DNA from: Saprolegnia diclina VS20
Lineage: Eukaryota; Oomycota; Saprolegniomycetes; Saprolegniales; Saprolegniaceae
Direction of reading: 5' to 3'
Assembly (NCBI RefSeq): GCF_000281045.1
Contig: NW_008246073.1
Coordinates: 542,483 to 606,482, forward strand
DNA: 64,000 bases
Shown here: positions 33,076 through 42,881 of the stretch, piece after piece
Position numbering within the stretch: the stretch's first letter is position 1
Layout of the letters: each line of letters starts with the position of its first letter
Program-made: the position numbers and the translations under genes
Notes under the pieces: generated by a model
What the model saw: only the letters and a program-made list of their open reading frames with translations
Database searches by the model: none
What the model was told of the DNA's origin: nothing

Positions 33076-33413
33076 ACAATCGACTTTTGGATGATTGACT
33101 TCGGGTGGCGTGTGCTAGCTTTCTTACCTCTCGACGATGATGGTACTCAATAATAGCACGTATCTTCTTGCTTCCATGTGGACCAGGAATCGACCCCAGC
33201 TTCGTGTTTCTCGACCTCTAGGATACAACTCTGGGACGGTAGAGTGATGCGTCGTGCACTACTATTCGAAGGCTTTGTTGCGAACAGCCGAGGCAGGAGA
33301 CGCGAAGCCCGTTCACTCGCAACGTATTTGCAAGGGACCCCGCCCGGGTTGATTGACAACGTTGGTAGCATTGGTAGTGATACACAAGGATCATTGTAGG
33401 TCTTCCTTAATGA
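33076..33413. other. Convergent intergenic region, eL34 / AP-2 sigma
   Basis: 338 bp between two stop codons. It contains both 3' UTRs; no gene is supported. A short minus-strand stretch around 33185-33255 has a vaguely tRNA-like T-arm, but no complete cloverleaf. Confidence 0.35.
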
Positions 33414-33890
33414 CTACTCGAGCTTCTCGAGCTCGCGGATGCGGTCGAGCATCTCGCGCTTGCTTGTTTCTTGGACTTCGCCGCCAAGGATATACTCATC
33501 GAGCATCGAGTAGACCTTGTTGAAGTTGAAGACGATGTCGAGCTCGCAGACGTTCTGGAACTGCTGGTCGAGGAGCTCGACAAAGAGATGGATCGTCTCG
33601 AGGCACAGGAGCTCGTTCGCGTGCAAGTCGACGCCGAGAATGAAGAAGAGGCCTGCGTAGCGTCGGTAGATGAGCTTGTACGAGCGGAACTCGATAAAGT
33701 TGGTGTGCTTGGCGTCGCGCGCGACCACGAGCCGATGAATCTCAGACTCGAGGCGCGGCTTCTCGAGGTCCGGCGGCGGTGGCACGTACCACTTGCTCAG
33801 GCGCGTCTTGCCCTGGCGGTTCTGCAAAAGGAAGAAGCGAATCTACCGAGCACGTGATTGGAACGCTAAATTGCATGCATAGCCGACCAT
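33414..33890 (-). CDS. AP-2 clathrin adaptor complex, sigma subunit
   Basis: Exons 33888..33890 (the ATG alone) and 33414..33842, with a 45-nt intron between them, give 143 residues; family members are about 142. The sequence begins [20 protein letters not shown] and contains [40 protein letters not shown] and [10 protein letters not shown], the sigma-adaptin blocks in order. The DAKHTNF and YRRYAGL blocks favour the AP-2 over the AP-1 form. The small chain stabilises the AP-2 core in clathrin-mediated endocytosis and helps bind acidic dileucine signals. Without the ATG-only first exon the protein has no start that preserves the conserved IRF opening. Confidence 0.93.
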
Positions 33891-34699
33891 CGTTTGGCTT
33901 GTTGCTCTGCTGCGCTACGCTCTCAAACACAAATGAAACAACTGTGGCCGCGACGCTTGGCGTGGATCTTTGCGCCCGTTTTGGATCCGAACTTGAGGTG
34001 CGCGAGCTTATGTAGCGACCACCCAGTATTTGGCGCCAAGCTTATTACACCACGTTGACCATGCTACAATGTTGTAGTGGCACGTCTCCCGAGACGGTGG
34101 ATGAAATGTCAGAGAATACTGACAAGGATCAAGTACTCTTGATACCGAGCTCGTGCACTAGAGCATTGAACGTGGTAGGCATACTATGGTACCTGATGCC
34201 AGTCTCATCCCTGTCCCTCTCGGCAGTGTCGAAACCTTTGCTTCATTGTTCGGCACGCGATTCGCACCACAGCATGCTCAACGAGCTGAGAGCAATAGTC
34301 AAAGCTAAAATGCACGCAAAATCGAAATATGTGCAGTGAATGGCTTGCCTGCGCCGGCACATAAGCGTTCTCGTACGCGTCCCGGCAGTCAATTCCAAGC
34401 GACCTGTTGTCTTTCTGACGCACGTTGACTCGGTCAAGAAACCCCACTTCCACTTTGCTGTGGTGCTGTGGATTTGAATTTAATATTTTTATTTTTATTT
34501 TACAGCATGTGGAGTGGGGACCAATCAGCGGCCTCGTATAATTTTATGACTTGATATTCGTATGCTGCAACCCCCGCGTCGGAATAAAATGAGCTGGATC
34601 ACCACGATGGTGGGCGTTTTGCAACTTGGCGAGCGATGGCCAAGGTACCATCACTGCTACTGCTGCTTAGCGCAACGGTCATCTGGGCGCTGCTGCTAG
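33891..34699. promoter_or_regulatory. Divergent intergenic region, AP-2 sigma / RRM protein
   Basis: 809 bp without a supportable gene. At 34478-34505 there is an AT-rich tract ending TTTTTATTTTTATTTTACAG, which looks like a strong polypyrimidine tract and 3' splice site. That would suit a 5'-UTR intron of the RRM gene. A CCAAT follows at about 34523. Confidence 0.35.
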
Positions 34700-36908
34700 A
34701 TGGAGGAAGAGAAGCATGATGATGTAGCTACTACGGAGGAGACGTCCCCAGAGACGGTCATCTCGTCGCCCGAGGCAAGGGAGGCCATTGTCGCGCCCGA
34801 GGACCTTGTAGAGAACCAACAGTCGAGTGCTGACGACAGCGACGAAATGGAGGACGGCGAAGTCGACGAGGGTGACGTCGATTACATCCCGGTGGCGAAA
34901 GCGCCCATTCCGGCGCCGGTCCCCGCAGCGACCAAGAAGGCAGCGACGACGCCACTTGAAACGTACACGCGGGGGTACCTCGGCATTTCGTTTGCTGCAG
35001 ACTCGACCCAGCCTCCCGAGATCGTTCTCTCCCACCTCCCACTGACGACGACCGAGGTTCAACCGCGAACATGGCGGTGCTCTAACCTGCAAGCTAGAGC
35101 GACCTCCGCACGTACTTCAACGAGTTTGGCTCCGTCGCTGCTTGCTACCTCGCAGCGCCGAGCGCCACGGTGACCTTCTCCGACGCAGCAGTAGGAATCG
35201 TCGTCTTCTTCGTCATGGAGCCTTCAATGCTGGATTAGCCGCTCAATCGCATCTTTACCGCGCCCCAGCACGAGATTCTGTCGACCGTCGTGCTTGTAGC
35301 GCCCGCACCGCCGTCTCTCGACCCAGCGACGGTTAGGTATCGTAGTACTGCTCTGGTAGCCACTTTTTCATAGAGTTGTGTAGCCATCATGAGACGACGT
35401 ACGCCAACAGCGGCGTCCATCTCTCAAATCTTCTGCCCACCATGACGGAGCGTACGACCAGATCTGCGTCTGGGAATACTCACATTGATTTCTGGTTAGA
35501 GACGATCAAGTCGGAAATGAGTGTGTTTGGCGTCATCAGCAACATCCACCTCGTGCTACAGCCCAAGGAAGGCAGCGTACGCAACCGATATCTGTCGGCG
35601 ATGGCTAGTGACGCTGGGGTAGGAGTTCGGCTTTGGCTTTGTGACGTACCAAGAGAACCGCTCCGCTGCCTTGGCCTTGACAGCGGGGTCTCGACTGATT
35701 GATGGCCAGGAGGTCAAGATCAATACGACTCGGAAGCCGTCTCGTCCACAGAGCGAGCATCGGCAAGCGCACAATGCTCGTCAGGACTCGCACCCCTACG
35801 GTGGGCGTGGACGGGGACGAGGACGTGGCGGCCGAGGCGACTTTCAAGGGCGCGGTGGTCGCGGGGGACGCGGCGACTTTAACGGCGGCCGGGGCGGTCG
35901 CGAAGACGCTGCTAGCCGTGGTGGCCGCGGTGGCCGCGGCGGTCGTGGCGGTCGTGGCGGTCGTGGCGACTTTGCCGGTGGCCGTGGTGGTCATGGTGAC
36001 TTTGGCGGCGGTCGTGGTGACTTTGGCAGTGGCCGTGGCGGTCGGGGTCGTGGCGGACGAGGCGGCCGCGGGGAGTTCGGTGGCCGAGGCACCGCGATGG
36101 ATTACCATGCACCGTATCAACCTCCGTCGGCCCCGCATCCAACAGGACCGTATCAGCCTCCATACCAGGCACCAGCCGCGCCATACCAGCCCCCGACTGC
36201 TGTGCCGTACCAGGCACCATCGTATCAGAGACCGTCGTATCAACAACCACCGGCGACTGGCGGTGGCGCGTACTCGCAGGCGTACGAACCCCCGCCACCG
36301 TATGCGTCAAGTTACGACTCACATCGTGGAGCTCAAGCAAGTGGTTACAAGCAATCGCCTCTGCTGCCTCCGCCGACATCTCAAGAGTACGCACGGAGCA
36401 GTGCATCGTACAAACCAAGCTACTCGAATGACCCCCCACCGCCGTCGTCACGCTACGACGCACCGCCAACTCGGTATGACGCACCGCCAACTCGGTATGA
36501 CACACCTCCGTCTCGGTACGACGCACCTCCACCACGCTACGACGCACCTCCATCGCGCTACGACGCGCCATCGTCTCGATATGACGCACCGCCGCCACGC
36601 TACGACGCGCCGTCATCTCGATATGACGCACCGCCGCCACGGTATGACGCACCGCCGCCACGGTATGATGCGCCTCCGCCGCCTGCTTACGACAATTCTG
36701 GGCGACACGACGTGGGGCCGCCGTACACTCATACAAGTTATGCATCCCCTGCCTACCCGCCGTCGTACCCGCCAAGTGGATACCACCCGCCGTCGTATCC
36801 CCACGACCCGCGCACGAGGTCGGTGCTTTCCATTTCGTCGAATCTCATTGCATTCTCGCTTCTCTTAGACCAACGTACCCCGCGCCCGCGTACGGTCCGC
36901 CGTATTGA
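34700..36908 (+). CDS. RNA-binding protein: two RRMs, RGG box, RYDAPP repeats
   Basis: Exons 34700..35056, 35098..35190, 35239..35336, 35384..35451, 35500..35576, 35623..36818 and 36869..36908 give 642 residues. The acidic N-terminus is followed by RRM1 (IVLSHLPLTTTESDLRTYFN, then ATVTFSDAA; about 109-150) and RRM2 (VHLSNLLPTMTEQTI, then RNP1-like GFGFVTYQENRSAALAL; about 190-265). An RGG/FGG-type domain (about 290-385) and a Pro/Tyr-rich tail with eleven RYDAPPx heptads (about 500-580) complete it. Every junction preserves the RRM frame. The layout resembles hnRNP-like proteins that bind RNA and undergo phase separation. RRM1 seems short. No named orthologue is assigned. Confidence 0.85.
35806..36092 (+). 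repeat. GGN-rich region encoding RGG box
   Basis: Dense GGCCGTGGT-type units encode RGGRGG, GRGDF and GGRGG motifs. The stretch is in frame with the RRM gene. Confidence 0.85.
36449..36690 (+). repeat. 21-bp tandem repeats encoding RYDAPPx
   Basis: Eleven in-frame copies of a CGCTACGACGCACCTCCATC-like 21-bp unit. The seventh residue varies (T, S, P). Confidence 0.9.
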
Positions 36909-37021
36909 CCTCGTACGTTTCATCCTGCACCTCAGTACGCAAGGGCGGCAAAAGTAGAAGTGAAATTGTAGATTAAAAGATCTTATCGAGGACCGATGCA
37001 TGATAGATAATAATGACGGGT

Positions 37022-40000
37022 TTAGTACGGGAGCCACTTCCACTCGGGGCTCTCGCGCGTGAGCTGCGCAACGTGCTCCTCGATCGAGCGACCAGCCGCC
37101 TTGGCGCACTTGGCCATCTTGCGCGCGTCCTTGGTCGACATGGCGCGGAGCGACTTGGGGTTGATGATGACGCCGGTCACCTTCATCTTGTCGTTGGACG
37201 AGCCAAAGGCGGCACGGGACGGATCGTCCTCGTCTTCGATGACCTTCTTGCCACCGCCGAGGCGGTACTCGGTCTCCTGGGCCTCACCCACGACGCGGAC
37301 GCGACCCGACTCGACGAGCCACTTCTCCGTGCAGAGCGAGTTGTAGAACTCTTCCGAGTGCGAAATCATGATGCAACCGCCGGCAAAGCCGCGGATGCCG
37401 TCAGCGAGGGCGCCCAAGGCCGCGCGATCCAAGTAGTTGGTCGGCTCATCGAGCACGAGCAAATGCGGGCGCGTCCACATGGCGGCGGCGATGACGAGCT
37501 TGACCTTCTGGCCGCCCGAGAGACCGCGAATCTTGCCGTGGGTACCAAACTCGGCGTTCAAGTTGAAGTCGTCGAGGTGCTTCTGGACCTCCTTGGTCGT
37601 CGTCGGGCGAAGGTCCATGCCACTGGCGAGCGTCGCTTGGCGGATGTCTTCCATTTCAGCCATCTTGCCGAGGCCCATGGCTTGGAGCTCCTCGAGCGTG
37701 TAGTAGCGGTTCTTGCTTTCCGTCATGCCCCAGAGCTTGCACTCGTACTCGAGCGTACCGCGCTTGCCCTTGCGACGCGACATGATCTTCTCGATCGAGC
37801 CCTTGCCGCCCTCAGCCTTGGCGGCTTCCGACTCCTTCTTGTCGACGCGCTCGGCGAGTTCGCGATCAATGCCACCGGGGCCGCCGAAACGCCACTGGAT
37901 GTACTGGACCGGCGAGCTTTCGAGGTGCTGCTCGACGTGGTGCAGCGAGTGCTGAGCGACGTACGCGATACGCAAGTTGTGGTGCTTCCAGAGCTCACCC
38001 GTGTCGGGCATCGTCTCTTGCACAATCATCTTAATGAGCGTACTCTTGCCAGCGCCGTTGCCACCAATGACGGCGACGCGCGACGCCAAGCAGAGCTTGA
38101 TGTTGACGTCGACGAGCTGCGGCTTGGTAGCGCCCGGGTACGTGAAGTTGCAGTTCTCCATCGAGAGGATACGGCGCGTGGTCGAGGCAATGCCCTCGAG
38201 ACGGCCCGGCTGCGGCAACACAAACTGCGTGTCCGAAGACGAGAGTTCGTAGTAGTGCTTGGCCTCCGGGTGCTTCTCGACAAACTTGGCGAGCGTACCA
38301 GGGTACAAGACGAGCTGCTTGCTCTCGTAGTGAAGCACGTCCGTGCACACGTTGTCGAGGAAGCCCGTGTCGTGCGACACCAAGAGCACCGTCATCGACT
38401 CGAGCGAGTTGAGGTAGTCGACGAGCCACTGGACCGCGTGCACGTCCAAGTGGTTCGTCGGTTCGTCGAGCAAAAGCACATCAGCGTTGTAGAGCATCGC
38501 GCGGACAAGCGCGAGCTTCATGCGCCAACCTCCCGAGAGCGCGGCGATCGGGCCGTCGAGCATTTCGCGCGTGAAGCCAATGTTGACGAGCGTCGTCTCA
38601 AAGACTTCCGGCGCGTTGTGCGCAAGCTCGGGCGCCGCCTGGAGAGACTGCAGGAGCGAGCCATTGTCCTCGACAACGTCTTCGTGCTGGACATACACCG
38701 TGCGGAGGTGCGTCGGGAGACCCTCGATCGTGTGGTTGGAGATGTTGCGCATGAGCGTCGTCTTGCCGACACCGTTCTTGCCTACGAGACCGTAGCGGTG
38801 GCCGCGCGTGAGGCGGAGGCGCGCGTTGCGGAGCAGAATCTTGCCACCGTACGCGAGCGAAAAGTCGATGTCGCACACGTCGTTCGGGTCCGTCGAGACG
38901 ACGCGATCGTCGCCAAGACCGCCACCGGCCTTACGCAGCGCCTTGCACACGCGGTCGGCGTCTTCGTCGTGAAGGTGCGCCGAAAGGTACGGCAGCACAA
39001 AGCCGCGCCACTCCTTGCCACGGTTGTGCGTCACAAGCTCCGCGCACACGTCCGTGATGTACGTGAGCGTGAACTCGGTGAGGCCCGGGTGCGTCGCGAT
39101 TTCGAGCGCTTCGTGGAGACCGGCGAGGAGGTTTTGCTGGAGCTGCTGGCGGATCGCGGCCGGATCTTCTTCATCCGAGCCTTCGCCGGCGGCGCGCTTG
39201 AGGCACGCACGCGCGTCCGAAGCCACTTCCGCGACTTCCTGGTCAGCGATACGCTCGATGACCGTGTCGAGCTGCGGCAAAAGCAGCGGCACAAAGGGAG
39301 CGACGTCGCTCGGGCGAGAGACGAGGCGGCACATGCTGTCAATAATACGCGAGGCCTTGCGACGGAGCGCCGACGAGTTGGTCGACGTGTCACGGAGCGC
39401 CTTGTTGAGGAGCGGCGCAATGAGCGAGAGCGTCGCGGCGTCGACGTTGGCCACGAACGTCGTCGCGAGAAGGGCGTCGATGGTCGCAAGCGTCTTCTCG
39501 GGGTGCGCAATCACATCGACGAGCGTCGGGACGAGCGGGAGCACATCGTCGTTGCCGATCGTCGAGCAGGCAGCCGTGAGCGCCGAAAGCGCGGCCTGCT
39601 GGACCTGCGTCTTGGTATCCCACACGACCTCCGAGACCTTGGGGATGACTTCCGGGAGCGAGCACGAGACTTCCGTCGGCGCACGCGGCGCAAAGTTGCG
39701 GAGGAGGTCGAGGGCAGCGACCTTGCACTGCCACTGGCGAAGCTCCAAGCAGACAAAGATCTGCGAGAGGAACGTGCGCGTCGCGAGCGGGTTCACGAGG
39801 TCGAGGAGCGAGTGCGTGAGGCGCACCGCGGCGTCGCGGACGTTGGGCTCCTTGTCGGCATGGCGCTCCATGATCGAGACGAGATCTTCGACGACAATCG
39901 GCTCGATAGCGGACGAGACAGCGTCGCAGCGACCCATGGCGGTGAACGTGAGAAGCGCACCTTCGCGCGAGTCCACGGCCTTGCTCTTGAGCGCGAGACG

Positions 40001-40426
40001 CGTAAAGTCGATAATGTAGTAACCATGGGCGCTGCCAATCGTGAGGAGCTCGAGCGCCTTCACAAGGTCGGCGATAGCGGCCTGGCGCTCGTTGCGCGCG
40101 ACCGAGCCGGACATCGTGTGGAGCATCTTGTCGATGATGGCCTTGCGCTCGTCAATGTCTTCAACGGCAAGGAACGCAGCGCAGTCTTCCTCGTTGCCGA
40201 GGACGCGGGCGAACTCCTTCTCGGGTTCGGCCTCGCTACTAGAAGAATGCACCGACGATGGGCGCGCGCTGCCGGGCACGAAGGCCTTGACCGCCGGGTT
40301 GTACGACGGGGCGGCCGCCGAGACAGCGCTCGGCACGGGGGCCAGCGGCGCGGGGGCGGGGCGGCCAAACATGGTCGCGTTGGCCGCGGCCTTGGCGGCA
40401 AGACGTTCCTTCTGTGCTTTGCCCAT
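37022..40426 (-). CDS. Translation elongation factor 3 (eEF3-type ABC ATPase)
   Basis: Single exon, 1134 residues (yeast eEF3 is about 1044). The Pro/Ala-rich N-terminus is followed by a HEAT-repeat domain (about 75-400), a helical linker, and two ABC cassettes. ABC1 has GKNGVGKTTL (about 545-555), LSGGWRMKLA and LLLDEPTNHLDV. ABC2 has GGNGAGKSTL (about 785-795), the signature LSGGQKVKLV and LVLDEPTNYLDR. The segment between the Walker A and signature of ABC2 (about 825-950) corresponds to the eEF3 chromodomain insertion (QYIQWRFGGPGGID near its start). eEF3 helps release deacylated tRNA from the ribosomal E site. A 1140-residue antisense frame over the whole gene reflects GC-rich third positions and is not a gene. 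Confidence 0.94.
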   Translation of the reverse strand: MGKAQKERLAAKAAANATMFGRPAPAPLAPVPSAVSAAAPSYNPAVKAFVPGSARPSSVHSSSSEAEPEKEFARVLGNEEDCAAFLAVEDIDERKAIIDKMLHTMSGSVARNERQAAIADLVKALELLTIGSAHGYYIIDFTRLALKSKAVDSREGALLTFTAMGRCDAVSSAIEPIVVEDLVSIMERHADKEPNVRDAAVRLTHSLLDLVNPLATRTFLSQIFVCLELRQWQCKVAALDLLRNFAPRAPTEVSCSLPEVIPKVSEVVWDTKTQVQQAALSALTAACSTIGNDDVLPLVPTLVDVIAHPEKTLATIDALLATTFVANVDAATLSLIAPLLNKALRDTSTNSSALRRKASRIIDSMCRLVSRPSDVAPFVPLLLPQLDTVIERIADQEVAEVASDARACLKRAAGEGSDEEDPAAIRQQLQQNLLAGLHEALEIATHPGLTEFTLTYITDVCAELVTHNRGKEWRGFVLPYLSAHLHDEDADRVCKALRKAGGGLGDDRVVSTDPNDVCDIDFSLAYGGKILLRNARLRLTRGHRYGLVGKNGVGKTTLMRNISNHTIEGLPTHLRTVYVQHEDVVEDNGSLLQSLQAAPELAHNAPEVFETTLVNIGFTREMLDGPIAALSGGWRMKLALVRAMLYNADVLLLDEPTNHLDVHAVQWLVDYLNSLESMTVLLVSHDTGFLDNVCTDVLHYESKQLVLYPGTLAKFVEKHPEAKHYYELSSSDTQFVLPQPGRLEGIASTTRRILSMENCNFTYPGATKPQLVDVNIKLCLASRVAVIGGNGAGKSTLIKMIVQETMPDTGELWKHHNLRIAYVAQHSLHHVEQHLESSPVQYIQWRFGGPGGIDRELAERVDKKESEAAKAEGGKGSIEKIMSRRKGKRGTLEYECKLWGMTESKNRYYTLEELQAMGLGKMAEMEDIRQATLASGMDLRPTTTKEVQKHLDDFNLNAEFGTHGKIRGLSGGQKVKLVIAAAMWTRPHLLVLDEPTNYLDRAALGALADGIRGFAGGCIMISHSEEFYNSLCTEKWLVESGRVRVVGEAQETEYRLGGGKKVIEDEDDPSRAAFGSSNDKMKVTGVIINPKSLRAMSTKDARKMAKCAKAAGRSIEEHVAQLTRESPEWKWLPY

Positions 40427-40858
40427 CGCGTGTGATTCAACTATGGCACCCTCGGAGCAGCCCGTCGAATTCCCTTGAAAAAGTATCCTCGTCGACTATA
40501 CCTGAGACAATGACGTCAAACGGTCGCTTTTTATTGCGCTCGCACGGTATCACATACAAAAACCAAGAGCATTTTAAAAAAGCAACTAGATTCATTTTCG
40601 GCCTTCTTGATTGGATTCGACGTGGATTCCCTCGCGAACCGAGCTCCACCACCAATCTGCGCGACGGGGCTTCGATTCTCACGCGCTCATTGGCTGAAAT
40701 GCCACCACGTGTACTGCATTAGGTAATCTAAAAAAGGACGTCGAGAAATGAATGGCGGTCGCAACGCCCAATGATTGGGTGGCGCTTGACACGCAAAAAG
40801 ATCGCGCGTGCGTTTTATACTCGGATTCGCCTGTTTAAACGCGTCGTGAATCTCAATC
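40427..40858. other. Intergenic region, eEF3 upstream / bZIP-like gene 3' end
   Basis: 432 bp between two minus-strand genes. It should hold the eEF3 promoter. An ATTGG at about 40689 and another near 40775 are the only elements noticed; no gene. Confidence 0.35.
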
Positions 40859-42263
40859 TCAATCGCGGATCGCGAGCTTGGAGAAGCCAAACAGACTCTC
40901 AGCGGCCTTCGACGACGACGAGGACTTGAGTATCGCTGCCATCATGTTGTCGAGGAGCTTGACGCACGTAGTACCCACGGCTGCACCATTCCGTCGCACG
41001 TGCCGCAGGAGTATCGGCAAAATGTCGACCTCGGGGATCCTTCGCTCATCGAGCATGAGACCCCATGCTCGCGCTTCTTGGGGCAGCGACACACACTGCC
41101 CGTTCTTTGTATACGAGTGCGAGCTCAAGAGCACCGTTCGGACGCGTGCACTCGTCGGCGCCGTGCGGTCCACAATGCACCTAGATGGCTCAGTCACCAA
41201 TGTGCCGAGGCGTCCCAACTAGTCTTACCAGTAGAGAGATTTGCGATAAAGCGAGCGCGAGCTAGGCACGGCTTCGTCTTCCGTGATCGTTTGCCCCGCA
41301 GCGATGAACCGATCGGGTCCATAGTACTTGCGAAAGAGGAGCTTGGAGCCGTTCGAAACGGGATCGTCTCCAAACGTGGCGCACGAGTACGATATGTTGG
41401 TCCCCCGAAGCACCTACCGGTAGTGTTGGTCGAGAAACACTGGTGCGGCAGCGTACCTCGCGATCCAGCGGCACCGTGTACATGTGGCTTACGCGCTTCT
41501 CGTCGGATGTGAGGCCAGCCATGCTGACCTTGCTCACGACATGCGACTCGACGGCGGCAACGACTTGTTCAAAGCTTGCGCAGTCCACGACGCGCTGGCT
41601 GCGCCAGACGTACTGGAGGCAGTCGACGTTGGCGTCATCGATGACAAACTCATCGCGCGCGTCCGTGAACGGGTACCGCTCGAGAATCAGATCTGTGTTT
41701 TGGTACACGAGGTGTGTGAGCCAGTCAAAGCCGACGTGGCGCGACTCGGGCGACGCGAGGAGTGCAATCTTGCGAACGGCAAAGATCGGCAGCTCCATCG
41801 GGAGGATCTGGCATCCGGATGAGATCGAATGATTGCATCCGTGGGGTCGTCGTCGTACCTGAGGTGCTGTGTGCCACGTGTCCTCCATGGACCGTGCCAT
41901 GAGCTTGATGAACTCGACGTACGCCGTCCGCTGCTGTTTAAGCCGGTGGTTTTCCGAGACCACAAGTTGGGTCTCGTCGTGAAGACCAACTGCGACGTCC
42001 TCCCAAGATAGCGCGGGGACGTCGGGTCGTCGTTGGGCAAGTATAGCCTCGAGATCGGCGACTTCTCGCCGCAGGCTCTCGAGCTCGGACCGCTTCTGAT
42101 GCACGTAGAGCTGCTGCTTGCCACGGTTGTACTCGCGCCACCTGTTCTTCTTGTCCTGGATACGGCGCTTCTCCTTGAGCTCCATGGCCTTGCACTTCCA
42201 GTCGTCTTCGTCGCCGCCCGCATCCATGCTCCGGTTGCTGCTCTCGGCTGTCGCCCGGGCCAT
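40859..42263 (-). CDS. Oomycete bZIP-like protein of the M96/mating-specific type
   Basis: Exons 41859..42263, 41457..41807, 41229..41413 and 40859..41180 (introns 51, 43 and 48 nt) give 420 residues. The N-terminus has a basic stretch (KEKRRIQDKKNRWREYNRGK, about 30-49) running into a leucine-type coiled coil (about 50-110). After VEFIKLMARSMEDTW comes an alpha/beta domain of about 300 residues with VDCASFEQVVAAVESHVVSK, and VLLSSHSYTKNGQCVSL near the C-terminus. I recognise this as the large lineage-specific oomycete family often labelled M96 mating-specific or bZIP-like; the function is not established. The basic region lacks the canonical Asn-x7-Arg bZIP core, so DNA binding is uncertain. 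The first intron is in frame. Confidence 0.7.
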
Positions 42264-42881
42264 TTCTCGAGTAATCGGTTATCCGGACAACAAATCGTGG
42301 GATTGCCGACATGAAACGACCGCCTTTCTTGCCGCACGTTTCTTGCGTCGTCCGACCGACAGAGTAAAGTGCGTGATAGGACCAGCCATGACCGACTTGC
42401 TGCTAATACAAATACCTGTCCTCGCAGAGATTGCTCTGCGCATCGCTCTCATGTGGTTGCAGAGCTTCTCCGCCCGCAACAGCGTTGACGCCCCTTGATG
42501 CCAGACAAATGCGCGGCGAAGCGACGCGGCGTTACCTCGCGGTACCAGAGTCTGCTTGTTCCGTGCAAAAAATTGTTCTCTCGACGAGTATGCTGCTGAA
42601 CGTTGAGTTCGACTTCGAACCACCACCTAATCCTGGTCCAAAGGTGTCTCGCTGCTGCACTGCGTTCGCAGAACCAACGGCGTTGGTAGTGCCCGCGTTC
42701 ATGCACTCAGATCTCATTACTATCTAATGATGCACACTGCTGAGATCGTTTGATGAAATCGGTAGCGATGGCTATCATCACCAACATTTATCCAAAAAAG
42801 TCCTTTGCACTGGCGACGATGACGACGCGTGAAACCCGAGCATCCGGATAAACACATTTACCAGAAGTGTCTTCTGTCTCC
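42264..42881. promoter_or_regulatory. Divergent intergenic region, bZIP-like / METTL16-like
   Basis: 618 bp between two divergent starts; no supportable gene. TCCGGACA at 42282..42289 lies 19 bp upstream of the bZIP-like ATG. TCCGGATA at 42843..42850 lies 32 bp upstream of the METTL16-like ATG, so each promoter has one copy close to its start. Confidence 0.45.

Noticed and set aside
33180-33260. Possible tRNA on the minus strand
   Set aside because: Only a T-arm-like GGGGTCGATTCC is present; no acceptor pairing or full cloverleaf could be drawn.
37013-40435. 1140-codon open frame antisense to eEF3
   Set aside because: It is the mirror of a GC3-biased real gene; its translation is Arg/Glu/His/Val-rich with no domain, while the minus strand has a complete eEF3.
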